A stretch of 35,304 nt of DNA from Candidatus Kapaibacterium sp. (lineage in GTDB: Bacteria; Bacteroidota; Ignavibacteria; Kapaibacteriales; UBA2268). The position numbers and the translations under genes are program-made. The DNA is taken from assembly GCA_027858275.1 (NCBI GenBank), contig JAQIDA010000101.1:1-35304 (forward strand), read 5' to 3'. The notes beneath the pieces were generated by a model. That model made no database searches, had not been told where the DNA came from, and saw nothing but the letters and a program-made list of their open reading frames with translations. Below are positions 24,301-30,041 of this stretch, piece by piece. Positions within the stretch are counted from its first letter, which is position 1; each line of letters opens with the position of its first letter.

Positions 24301-27009
24301 GATGCATTTGCTCTTGCCGACAGAACAGTAATAACAAAGTTTGAATTCTCGACCGATTTCTTAGACTACTTTGACTATATCAGCGCGGTTATGCGCCGAA
24401 GAAGTATTCCCGATGAAGATCCGATTTGGTCAGGTATAAGAGGAGACCAATTGCTTTGGGACGTAGATTTAGTTTTAGAAGTAGCGTCTGTGACAATTAA
24501 AGACGTGTACCCGTCTAAGTATTGGCCCGGTTTAGGTAAGATATATGTGGGCGAAATGGCCACCAGAAAATTTTATAGTATTGACGGAGGCGGATTGTGG
24601 AACGATCCTGCGTCCTGGTCATTTGAAGGACACGACGGCGCCCCTACTGCGGGAGAATTCCCGAATAAGGACTGGCAGGCAGAGATTGATATTGATATGA
24701 GAGACATTGTTTGGATTGGTGACAATGATGAAATTATTTTAAATACATTGCCTGAGATTTCTGCACTTGAGATTCGCGCAACCGGATCACTCGTTATTCC
24801 CAATGACAGTGAATACGGTTCGGCAAGGGTCATTATACCGAGTTCTTTCGGATCTTCAAGGTTTGAAATGTTAGAAGACGGTTTGTTGGTTATCAAATCA
24901 GAATCAAGTTTAGAAAGCGGCGATGCCGGAATTATCCGATTCGCAGATGATGTGAGAACATATTCTCCTTTGGCTGATTTCGAATTCTCAGGTTCTTATG
25001 ATCATTATATTGGCGGAGCATTTCCTTCTGAAATAGGAGATTTGACGGTTAATACTGATATCAGTTCCAGATTAGTTTCTTTGAATTCAGGTAACTTTAT
25101 TATAAACAGAGATTTTAATATCCTGTCCGGTGATGTGCGACCTATGGATGCAACGACAAATGTGCGTTTGGGCGGAAGCATGATAATTGACGGAACTTAC
25201 AACGGTACTGTCAATCCGTCCGGTTCTTCAATATTATCAACGTTTACGTTCCAAGGCGGCGGAGATACGAATCAGGTTATCACAGGAACAGGTATTCCTA
25301 TGTTTGCCGATGTTACAATGAACAGGGGATCAGGGTCAGGTGCCGTTGATTTGGAAACAAGTATGACCATCACTCATGTTATGGATCTTCAAGAGGGCTC
25401 AAACACTAATCCGCAAATATTTTCTGTCGGCGACAATCAGCAGTTATGGATTACTAATCATGATGTGAATGCAATAATCGGTTACGGAGATACTACAGAT
25501 GTTCGTATGGTCAGAACTGCTGTCAGCACCGGCTCAAATTCTACTGTGGGTCTTTTGATGCGTGCAGTTACCCAGCCGCAGTCAGAGTCTTATATATTCC
25601 CGGTAGGCTCGTATGCTACTGAAGCAGGAGTGAATACTTATTCTCCTGCAGTATTTACTCCTGAAAATTCGGGAAGTGCAGGTTATATCGGTGTCAGGGC
25701 TTCTCGAGGAACCGGAATAAATTATAATCATGCAAGACTTTCAACAGTATCCCCAAATTATCTTCAGAGATATTGGACTCTTGATGCAATAACTGCTACG
25801 ATTCCGGGGCAGTGGAGATTCAATTATACTGACGGTGATGTTTTTGGAAATGAAACGGATATCGGAGTAATTTCAAAATACAATCCAGTCTATGAAGCAG
25901 CAAGCGGAACCTGGACTACAATCAACGGAACAATCAACCGATCGGCAAATTATTTCGAAACACCGGCGAGTTACCAACCCTCTGATTTCACGGGTGATTA
26001 TACTATGTCAAATGCTCGAAACTTCGGAGTTTTCTTCTATAGTCGCCAAAGCGGACCGTGGGATGAACCGAATACTTGGACTTTTTCACCTACACATTCG
26101 GGTGTGGCGGCTGACACTTATCCTCAAATAGGCAGTGATAATGTTGTTGTCGGAGGCGGTCTCTATGATTTGAACCAGCCCGATCATATTGTCTCGGTTA
26201 CAGAAGATATAAATACAATCGGTGATATCATTGTCGGTACTGACTTAAATAACACAGGTACTTTGAACTGCGGTCCTTATATCATCGAAGGTAGTTCATT
26301 TGAAATCAGAGATCATTCTACATTGCAAATAGGGTCTCCTGTCGGTATTTATGAAGTTGCCACTGTTGGAAATATTCAGACAACGTCAAGGCTTTTTGAT
26401 ACTGAAGCAATTTATGAGTTTAAGGGTGCAGACACTTCCGACCAAACTATGGGAGACGGCATGCCTTCTACTGTATTTGGGTTCATTGCAAATCATCAGG
26501 ACGCAACTCATAGTTTCTCGCTGGTTCTTGACAGAGATGTAAATGTTACTAAATTTGCAGATCTTATTGGAGGCAGAACTGATGCAGGTGATCACTATCA
26601 ATTCACTAATACCGCAACTGTTCCTGCTGATGGTCAATTTATTATTCGCGATGGTGCAGTATTGGCAATTGGCGGAACCAGAATATTTGACGGATTAAGC
26701 GCAAACAGCGTAACACAGGACTTTGTCCAAACAGCTGTTGGATATTTACTTGAAGTTGACAGTAATGTTGAGTATTACGGTAATCACACAATTACACCTG
26801 CACCAAATGACGGAGTAGGATACGGAAACGTTCTTCTTACCGGAAGTTCGGCTTGTATAATTAATCAGACGGTATTGTGTCGCGGTAACTTTTCTATACT
26901 GGACAACTCCTCGATTAATATTAATAACAGTTACAATCTTAAAGTGTTGAAAAATGTTGTTAATGAATCAGAAATTGAAAATAACGGTCTTATTGAGATT
27001 GGTGAATAA
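15376..27009 (+). CDS. Giant (3877-residue) secreted modular beta-solenoid protein
   Basis: A signal peptide (cleavage near VSA-Q, residue 24) leads into solenoid rungs such as NEGTITG and NEGTHNAS. The rest is seven cassettes of the same plan. Each has a solenoid stalk (F.G...Q.I.G....FY.L..(N/D)K), then a strand pair with IG.G..Y.P, a domain with a conserved R.W core and a G(D/T)...GE box, and finally a YS...G.W.....(S/T)W(S/T) motif. The WxxxxxW motifs fall near residues 356, 1039, 1471, 1901, 2608, 3067 and 3555. Spacing is about 430-490 residues except two long stalks (682 and 708). The last cassette is short and the protein ends on a rung (NNGLIEIGE), without a T9SS type A domain. It lies 3 nt after the fibre gene, has no Shine-Dalgarno site of its own, and is followed by a strong terminator. 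It is probably an adhesin or matrix protein. No enzyme motif was seen. Confidence 0.85.
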   Translation: MKRIVLYITLSLFASFLIKSEVSAQTTVTMKSGSGLYISPGATFHVNGGLVNEGTITGNTGRLNVSGTYTNEGTHNASSSTISIGGDFVDNATFNVGTCTLIMNGPSSQTITGSATNSFYELSINKTGGILYTDKELTITKYLRLLSSHKFDINANDLIIAETGEIYSDNADGQYFHSDKYIVSSQSSSTATSGYLIRQIPQGTPPSPDGVAYVLPIGNVNGFGSAIIRFLPDKVTFSANADLRILPVPEEHPNLIVSDRSLLKYWRLEHNNITIADSGTHLKFYYDLSNSEVGGGSEGNYIPLFWANPGWITQTGVGSSLNSTTNEILSEFSPLIAGTIEGDWTAGEIEAAVAVYYSLGGPWSVNTSWSNGGYGQAPAAFAPSSSSDIVRIGEGETITINSTTAIVGTVTVQVNGRLDCVGEADLSALEFTLEEGGTLGIGSALGITDINGADKAEGNIQSTEVRDFSSGAEYRYTGTLDQITGLGLPLTVSRLVCDKTSGNLLLARNTQISSSFHIEDGVFNDNNNKLDGQTASRTFTMNGGTFIAHGRFPLNYEPPTFNAGTISFQGTGDLNIPSSESASETLAGVDQYFNLDVAGNRGYITSVIFMPQGEVRIGGALTLADLGWTSTFQGVDHVLTVNSTIHFNGSGDQSIPRYTDDFPNGDDYQIKYYNLKSSGTGTKSLIEADCDVFNDVIIEGATLHANSFNMKVLGDWTNTSGTFTHDNQLVTLYTPSEGIENTITAGDSPFWNLDIGNAADEATGDYRLLDDMTIENGFHILNAKAELLMNSSTFTVKGTWLNEGTFTPGTGTVLFNGLAANQQITKTGTETFYNLKIDNSGNVLVPVGCDVDVANDLEFVAGNLDVRTNDRIVSVYNNTTRTGTGHVDGHLRFNVPEGAVGTKDLHIGNGTDYSPVAVEFTGTDGTAGYLDVITNDPQTIGIPTDFNVAKYINRQWEMSVPTNSDFVLGTRTYNAILTYLDADKVGGANPLLLETQIYDGAWNATQVGTRTETPNTCQSVGNTVIGTLFLGEPNIFNLYSISDGGNWSNFESWSSEGYGKSSVPSTFPIDGNSRYYIGDDKTVNLGSNFTINAGREIVVQVDGSLDCSTNTIDGSGTFTLQSGSSLLIGSPDGIAASGATGNIHTSTRLFNGVGNHNSGNFVYNGASDQFTGDGIPDTISTIEINAPGYTVEMSKDISVADTLNIIDGTLDVSTSNYSIDISGDWENTGTFTERLGAVTFNGSEDQLLRNITGYGETFYDLVVNKSNGVLELDQNSDILISNQLSLTTGYIDARSNEESVTVLDGATVSRTSGHVDGEMKKHVPAGATSSDIVYEIGEGLSYTPANLGFVGTGGTAGYVRVSSEPDKHDDFSEDNNLDPARVVERHWDLSADGDFDLGQDRSINATVTFLNPDDINGGADPEKFVMRYWAETVWNSAETGSWTDTTTQGTSISSLCDIMVGPTGPLLTVYYSSTSGYWDDPNTWSTVKYGGVPDGSTPRNNDIVFIGDGDQVNLGESRSIRSVTVERSPGGTGSLFLSDSVLSGAQFVLKTGGVLGIGSAAGITTGTTGNIQTKIRNFNPWTHNSGNYIYNGTGDQVTGNALPAEFATLEVDNNNGTVTLQSSIGLSSDLTLTDGILKPSSSAVDVNLAGDWINNASVSAYDATSNKVTFDGESSSTISGTYATTFYNVDLDKSTYNLSLETHATVANEFTFISDGLLVLNSSDLTIGTAGSIGGSSLGSSRMVQSDGTDTGGRIIKLYSGSGLNAFTIPIGVGSDYNPAELNVAATFDAGAYAALRLVSAVHPDAISTEMLSKYWNVSSEGISNNLDSANLKYYYLSSDVNGTVANYMAARYANDAWETNLGTSRDATTSPITVLGYTEALDGDWTAGEATAIYKGRIFYSRATGNWGDATSWSNVSHLGSPSAYTPGTFESDTVFIDAGHVIDYNLTSVTVGAVTIGGAETDDGDLEFIPDLNKTMTILGDLTIESDGFMDQAGNGGRIDTLYLHGNLTNNNIGTDAVDLRQGDLSYTILEFVGESSSTISGPGKYRLSGVHIDKEAITDIVYNEASEFSVALTEAVGGDDDLDRPFKLLTGVYCHNNDGRALLERDELPLAGFVMGVNSGIDIRKGECAFLDEFETNTNTLVSISGGKLVVGNGQNEDFLYGSGTKYTQSGGEVNVYAAFSVVNTTSSINFDMSGGFLTVVIGDHSNDDEGHIGFDIRSPSSTYTQSSGTITLVSYSSNKDYEVKASTVNVTGGTLQIGKDGFYLGGTGASIGIGNDKPTIWDLNIRFTMMGGTTYRSMIITSPVLYVLNNVDIHHYGCLDLNTLSLSVGGNFINRGMFTSDGLGWNSGIGAKEIIFKGDKDVIVATQDFVNDNPDGATFVNEAFYDITVDKTGGSISLGDFPYSDMIVRNNLTFADNNVANIISRTNDRYVHVDPQAAGDAAAVQRVGLGFVDGRLRKEIPSDDSYTKFEIGAGAVYRPAILEILGTGGSNAQEDVDFMVTDSNPANILENQINLDLDLNIQCYWTFSNPDVFDLDGRTFHLTLQFDPKDIPSGGSWATLNQYYASSVPYSTTQIGLRTDTSTQSLSNSLLGDYILGETIGFNYFSIADGDWNDENTWSKESYGGLPAPEYPDGENDRVYIGDGKEVILNKIVNTRGVIVQSSGGGGQPGALYGKVDSWLRGLSFILEDGTTLSTEHSNGITEAGSETGSIRTVARDYRYSHYKYTGKGQNQSTGQGLPDRIMSLTVDNTGVDGQNTVTLTKEIDFVEDLSILNGVFDTGSKEIKIGGNFLMENRDTNRTEFEARTGKVVFEGDQEQIVTVNDPGDLEFERLMLNKTGGAFRMAGNDADADILVRSLLRYEAGNIINVDVRTNDRKLIIENENGAEIVNTGLGYINGKLQLTIPPGESSTTYSIGYWDNYMPMTMTMVGTGGIQGPVTAVVDSLDGDDEAIVNKKIDLYRSVRRFWQVEGLDAFALADRTVITKFEFSTDFLDYFDYISAVMRRRSIPDEDPIWSGIRGDQLLWDVDLVLEVASVTIKDVYPSKYWPGLGKIYVGEMATRKFYSIDGGGLWNDPASWSFEGHDGAPTAGEFPNKDWQAEIDIDMRDIVWIGDNDEIILNTLPEISALEIRATGSLVIPNDSEYGSARVIIPSSFGSSRFEMLEDGLLVIKSESSLESGDAGIIRFADDVRTYSPLADFEFSGSYDHYIGGAFPSEIGDLTVNTDISSRLVSLNSGNFIINRDFNILSGDVRPMDATTNVRLGGSMIIDGTYNGTVNPSGSSILSTFTFQGGGDTNQVITGTGIPMFADVTMNRGSGSGAVDLETSMTITHVMDLQEGSNTNPQIFSVGDNQQLWITNHDVNAIIGYGDTTDVRMVRTAVSTGSNSTVGLLMRAVTQPQSESYIFPVGSYATEAGVNTYSPAVFTPENSGSAGYIGVRASRGTGINYNHARLSTVSPNYLQRYWTLDAITATIPGQWRFNYTDGDVFGNETDIGVISKYNPVYEAASGTWTTINGTINRSANYFETPASYQPSDFTGDYTMSNARNFGVFFYSRQSGPWDEPNTWTFSPTHSGVAADTYPQIGSDNVVVGGGLYDLNQPDHIVSVTEDINTIGDIIVGTDLNNTGTLNCGPYIIEGSSFEIRDHSTLQIGSPVGIYEVATVGNIQTTSRLFDTEAIYEFKGADTSDQTMGDGMPSTVFGFIANHQDATHSFSLVLDRDVNVTKFADLIGGRTDAGDHYQFTNTATVPADGQFIIRDGAVLAIGGTRIFDGLSANSVTQDFVQTAVGYLLEVDSNVEYYGNHTITPAPNDGVGYGNVLLTGSSACIINQTVLCRGNFSILDNSSININNSYNLKVLKNVVNESEIENNGLIEIGE
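16441..27006 (+). repeat. Seven diverged protein cassettes within the giant gene
   Basis: The aromatic motif (Y/F)(Y/F)S...W.....W recurs at about 16441, 18490, 19783, 21073, 23194, 24571 and 26035. Intervals are about 2049, 1293, 1290, 2121, 1377 and 1464 nt. A second landmark, the GHVDG-like/IG.G..Y.P region, recurs ahead of each at about 15940, 18015, 19303, 20602, 22720, 24053 and 25510. DNA identity between cassettes is low by eye, so the duplication is old, unlike that in the fibre gene. Confidence 0.75.
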
Positions 27010-27038
27010 AACCCAAAGTTGAATATGGCAGTTTTATT

Positions 27039-27074
27039 AATCCGATGATTATTTATTATCATCGGATTTTTTTT
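27039..27074 (+). terminator. Rho-independent terminator of the surface block
   Basis: AATCCGATGAT (27039-27049) pairs perfectly with ATCATCGGATT (27058-27068) across an 8-base loop, followed by a run of eight T (27067-27074). It starts 30 bases after the stop of the giant gene. It overlaps the last codons and stop of the convergent lipoprotein gene, so the two transcripts overlap at their 3' ends. Confidence 0.9.
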
Positions 27075-27576
27075 GTTCTTTTCCGTCTTCTTGTTCTGCA
27101 GGTTTTTCTTCCGGGAATAATTGAAAATGACTCATAACAAACAGCCATTTGTCGTCAATCTTGTTGGCGACCATCGTATGTCGTCCTTCTCCGGTAATTT
27201 TTTCTTCTTTATAAGTCATATAGGATTTTATGTCAGTACTGACCCATGCGACATTGCCGGAATATTTAATTCTCAAGTTGGTATATTCATAATCATCCAT
27301 CTTCCAATCGAGATTGTCAAATTCCTCTTTAAAAATCTTTTTAATAGCGGCACGGCCTATGTAGGAATCGTTTTTTGCTCCGGCGAATACAGCAGCGTCT
27401 TTTGCGTAATCTTTCATTAGGGCATCGATATTCTTGCTGAGATATGCTTCACCGTTACGGTCTAACAGCTGTTGTATGCTTGCTTCTACAGATTCAGGGG
27501 CTTCTTTTTTTTCGAGGCATGATGTTAGAGAAAAAATAGTTAAAGCAAGTAAGATTAAGATAGTTTTCGAAATCAT
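27049..27576 (-). CDS. NTF2-like (SnoaL/DUF4440-type) lipoprotein
   Basis: The 175-residue product starts with a lipoprotein signal peptide and lipobox LTSC (Cys20). Residues about 30-155 fit the NTF2-like fold of SnoaL/DUF4440 proteins: an N-terminal helix with LLDRNGEAYLSKNIDALMK, then YAKDAAVF, GRAAIKKIFKEEF, VAWVSTDIKSYMTY and a closing DDKWLFVMSHFQLFP strand. The tail is charged and low in complexity (Glu, Lys, Asp). Such proteins may bind small ligands or act as hydrolases or isomerases. No catalytic set can be named here. A good Shine-Dalgarno (AGGGAG) lies 7 bases before the ATG. It sits 81 bases downstream of the EamA gene on the same strand, so co-transcription is possible. Confidence 0.85.
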   Translation of the reverse strand: MISKTILILLALTIFSLTSCLEKKEAPESVEASIQQLLDRNGEAYLSKNIDALMKDYAKDAAVFAGAKNDSYIGRAAIKKIFKEEFDNLDWKMDDYEYTNLRIKYSGNVAWVSTDIKSYMTYKEEKITGEGRHTMVANKIDDKWLFVMSHFQLFPEEKPAEQEDGKEQKKSDDNK

Positions 27577-27657
27577 AGTGAGACTCCCTGCAATATGGAG
27601 AAAACAAAATTTCTATAAAATAGGAAGTTTTGATTGTTTTGCAAGAGAAAATGGAAA

Positions 27658-28536
27658 TTATTTATTTGTCTGAAGCGCAGACTTGCTTTGTTCGCTCCGT
27701 CCGAAATACCAAGCCGCCACTGAAACTGAAATAATAATCGCACCTCCTGTTAAACTCCATACATCGGAGATTTCAGACCAGAACATATACCCGACAATCG
27801 CCGAGAAAATAATATGCGCGTAGTTATAGATTGCTAATTCCGATGCCGGAGCGAAACGGTAGGCATAAGTCAAAGCGAATTGTCCGCCGGCAGCGAAAAC
27901 CCCGGTTCCGATCAAATACATTAATTCTTCATAAGTAGGCATAACGAAAACTATGCTTGTAGGTATCAGCATCCCGACTACCGATATTAATGAGAAGAGA
28001 AAAACAATGGTTGCAGGCTTTTCACGAGGGCCCAGATAACGTATTACCGTGTAGGCTGATCCTGCAGCAAGTGCCGATCCTAAGCCTGCCAGTGCCGGCA
28101 TAATGCTCAAATCAAACTGCGGTTTGATAATCAACAAAGAGGCTAAGAATACTATAACAAGAAGCGGAATTTGAAACTTTTGGATTTTTTCCTTAAGGAA
28201 GAATTTTGCGAGAATAGTGACCACAAATGGCGAAAGTTTGTTTAGCATCGATGAATCGGCAAGATACATATTGTCGATTGCGTAGAAGTACAGAACAACG
28301 CCGCTGAGTCCGAAAAATGAGCGAAGCAGCAGGAATCCTCGATTTTCTTTTTTCCCAAAAAGAGGAACTTTGGTTTTATAAACGACGATTACGGCAATGA
28401 TCAGGCTTATTAAGTTTCTGAACAATACCTTTTCATATATAGGGATATCACCCGCGAACTTAACCATTGCTCCCATAAAAGCGAATGAAAGCGACGAGAT
28501 TAATATGAAATTTATGCCTTTTGAAATATCTGTCAT
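27658..28536 (-). CDS. EamA / drug-metabolite-transporter superfamily permease
   Basis: I chose the ATG at 28536 (292 residues). An in-frame TTG at 28566 would add ten polar residues before the first membrane helix. The protein shows about ten hydrophobic helices in two EamA repeats (about residues 6-130 and 148-280). Family features include FRNLISLIIAV in the second helix region and YLADSSMLNKLSPFVVTILA, the usual run before the fifth helix, followed by a short basic FFLKEK loop. The end, GRSEQSKSALQTNK, is cytoplasmic. Members export metabolites or amino acids in the inner membrane. The substrate cannot be told from sequence. It is probably co-transcribed with the downstream lipoprotein gene. 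Confidence 0.9.
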   Translation of the reverse strand: MTDISKGINFILISSLSFAFMGAMVKFAGDIPIYEKVLFRNLISLIIAVIVVYKTKVPLFGKKENRGFLLLRSFFGLSGVVLYFYAIDNMYLADSSMLNKLSPFVVTILAKFFLKEKIQKFQIPLLVIVFLASLLIIKPQFDLSIMPALAGLGSALAAGSAYTVIRYLGPREKPATIVFLFSLISVVGMLIPTSIVFVMPTYEELMYLIGTGVFAAGGQFALTYAYRFAPASELAIYNYAHIIFSAIVGYMFWSEISDVWSLTGGAIIISVSVAAWYFGRSEQSKSALQTNK

Positions 28537-28903
28537 TTTGTCGGAGACTGTCGAAATTAAACTCAATTATGAACTTGATTACGGATGTCAACTTGTGATA
28601 TTGCAGTGCGAAAATGTTGTTAGGAGAAGCGGTAGCAGAAATAAACAAAAAAATCCGAAATCTTGAACTAACGGGTAGTATTTGGTTAGAATGTTGTTCA
28701 AAATTCCGGATATATAATTTATCGCGAATTAGCCTGACGAAAAAATCAAGTTCGGAAAATCAATTGGTGTGGGTAGTGACTATGCGAGTTGTTGCAGTAT
28801 TAACTTCCCGAACTATAAATATGATTAAGGGACTGTGTCTGTGTCGTTCTTGTCTGTCCGTGTCTTCTGTTATATCCCTTGACCTTACTTATTGTTAAAA
28901 AAC

Positions 28904-28980
28904 AAACGGGACTTAGCAGCGAGGTTAAGGTCTGACTATGAATGTATGTGTTTTGCTGCGGAAATCCCGTTTTCTTTTCT
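28904..28980. terminator. Long hairpin with T-rich flanks on both strands (candidate bidirectional terminator)
   Basis: Outer stem AAACGGGA/TCCCGTTT (28904-28911 with 28965-28972), then an internal loop, then inner stem GCAGC/GCTGC (28916-28920 with 28955-28959), enclosing a 34-base apical loop. The plus strand continues TTTCTTTTCT and the minus strand continues TTTGTTTTTTAAC, so it could stop transcription both ways. The long loop is unusual for a terminator, so a small structured RNA is an alternative. Confidence 0.4.
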
Positions 28981-29291
28981 AAGTTGTGTTTTAAAATTTA
29001 TCAGTCGAGTAAAAAGGGGATTATAATCAAGTGTCCGGCTACAATTATGTTTTCTTACCCTTTGAACTCGACGAATAAATTTAATTTATCTCAACTTAAT
29101 ATCTTTATTCGCGTTGATGTTTGTCTTGTTTTCAAAAGAACTTTATTAGTTGCTCAAGACATTGTTCGTTAGATTCTAATGCCCTTTTTCAACTATACAA
29201 ATTAACGAATAAAAAAAGTTAGTTTTTATAACGGTTAGTATGATAATTCTGTAGAATTGCCGGAGGAATATTTGTAGAGCCCGGGAACAGT

Positions 29292-29354
29292 ATCGCTGTA
29301 GTAGTTAGCACTACATACAGTGATTATGGGAATCAACTTTAGTGGTTGATTCCC
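29292..29354 (-). promoter_or_regulatory. Two tandem hairpins in the response-regulator 3' region
   Basis: Hairpin 1 (29292-29324) has a 9-bp stem with one G.T pair, a bulged A and five more pairs. Hairpin 2 (29328-29354) is a perfect 10-bp stem, GGGAATCAAC/GTTGATTCCC, with a 7-base loop. On the minus strand they begin 50 bases after the response-regulator stop. Neither strand has a T-tract after them, so they may stabilise the mRNA 3' end or terminate inefficiently. The strand assignment is inference. Confidence 0.4.
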
Positions 29355-29403
29355 TTCACGTTGATACGAGATGCTTTATTCTGAGTCAAATATGTTTTCT
29401 GAT

Positions 29404-30036
29404 TTAATCGACCAATCGATTCTTGAGAGCGTAGTGCGTGATTTCGGAATTGTTTTTCATGCTCATTTTTTCGAGGATACGAATTCTGTACGTACTGATA
29501 GTATTGATGCTGAGAGAAAGTTCGTTAGCTATATCCGTCGCTGTTTTGCCGGAGGCAATCAAGCACATAACTTGGAATTCTCGATCAGACAGAGTGTCGT
29601 GCAAAGCCTTGTCGCCGCCGGCTTCTAAGTTAGAGGCTAAAAGCTCAGCTAAGAAAGCCGATATATACTTTCTGCCTTGTGAAACTTTTCTGATAGCTTC
29701 GATCAACACATCAGCTTCGGTTTCTTTGTTGACATACCCGGCCGCTCCTGCTTTGAGGACACGCAATGCGTATTGTTCTTCGGGATAAATAGTAAAGATA
29801 AGAACCGGCAAATCCGGGCAGATAGTTTTGATTTCTTTTAAAGTGTCCAGACCGTCTTTGCCGGGCATAGAAATATCAAGAATAACTACATCATATTTCT
29901 TGACTTTGATTTGATCAATAAGTTCGAAACCGTTGCTTGCTTCACCTGTGACTACGAGGTCCAAGGTCTCGTCAAAAATTTGTTTTAAGCCTTTTCTTAC
30001 GACTGCGTGATCGTCTGCTATAATAATTTTTATCAT
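29404..30036 (-). CDS. NarL/LuxR-type response regulator
   Basis: The 210-residue product has an N-terminal receiver domain with the acidic pair Asp8-Asp9, the phosphoacceptor Asp54 (VVILDISMPGKDG), Thr82 and Lys104 (GYVNKETEADV). A LuxR-type helix-turn-helix follows at about residues 148-203 (LSDREFQVMCLIASGKTATD...NTISTYRIRILEKM). All key receiver residues are present. It is a DNA-binding transcription regulator activated by phosphorylation. It starts 5 nt after the stop of the histidine kinase gene, with a Shine-Dalgarno (AGGAGA) lying in the kinase's last codons, so the pair is an operon and a cognate two-component system. Its target genes are unknown. Confidence 0.95.
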   Translation of the reverse strand: MIKIIIADDHAVVRKGLKQIFDETLDLVVTGEASNGFELIDQIKVKKYDVVILDISMPGKDGLDTLKEIKTICPDLPVLIFTIYPEEQYALRVLKAGAAGYVNKETEADVLIEAIRKVSQGRKYISAFLAELLASNLEAGGDKALHDTLSDREFQVMCLIASGKTATDIANELSLSINTISTYRIRILEKMSMKNNSEITHYALKNRLVD

Positions 30037-30041
30037 TTTAT

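Larger units (their letters stand above)
28537..29403. other. 867-base non-coding stretch between EamA and response regulator genes
   Basis: No convincing gene is seen. Short open frames exist on the plus strand (28614-28898 and 28942-29172), but they have no ribosome-binding site, no recognisable domain and a composition unlike the neighbours. The stretch is AT-rich. It contains a terminator-like hairpin (28904-28980) and two tandem hairpins after the response regulator (29292-29354). The promoter of the EamA gene should lie just right of 28536. Confidence 0.6.

Noticed and set aside
26800..27009. T9SS type A or type B sorting domain at the end of the giant protein
   Set aside because: No PNP-type opening or final KLVVK-like strand is visible; the end is a solenoid rung.
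26990..27060. Frameshift truncating the giant protein
   Set aside because: A strong terminator follows 30 bases after the stop, and neither other forward frame continues with similar repeats.
28537..28566. TTG start for the EamA gene
   Set aside because: ATG 28536 fits the usual length and places the first membrane helix normally.
28614..29172. Two short plus-strand frames in the non-coding stretch
   Set aside because: No ribosome-binding site, no domain, a composition unlike real genes, and the second crosses the terminator-like hairpin.
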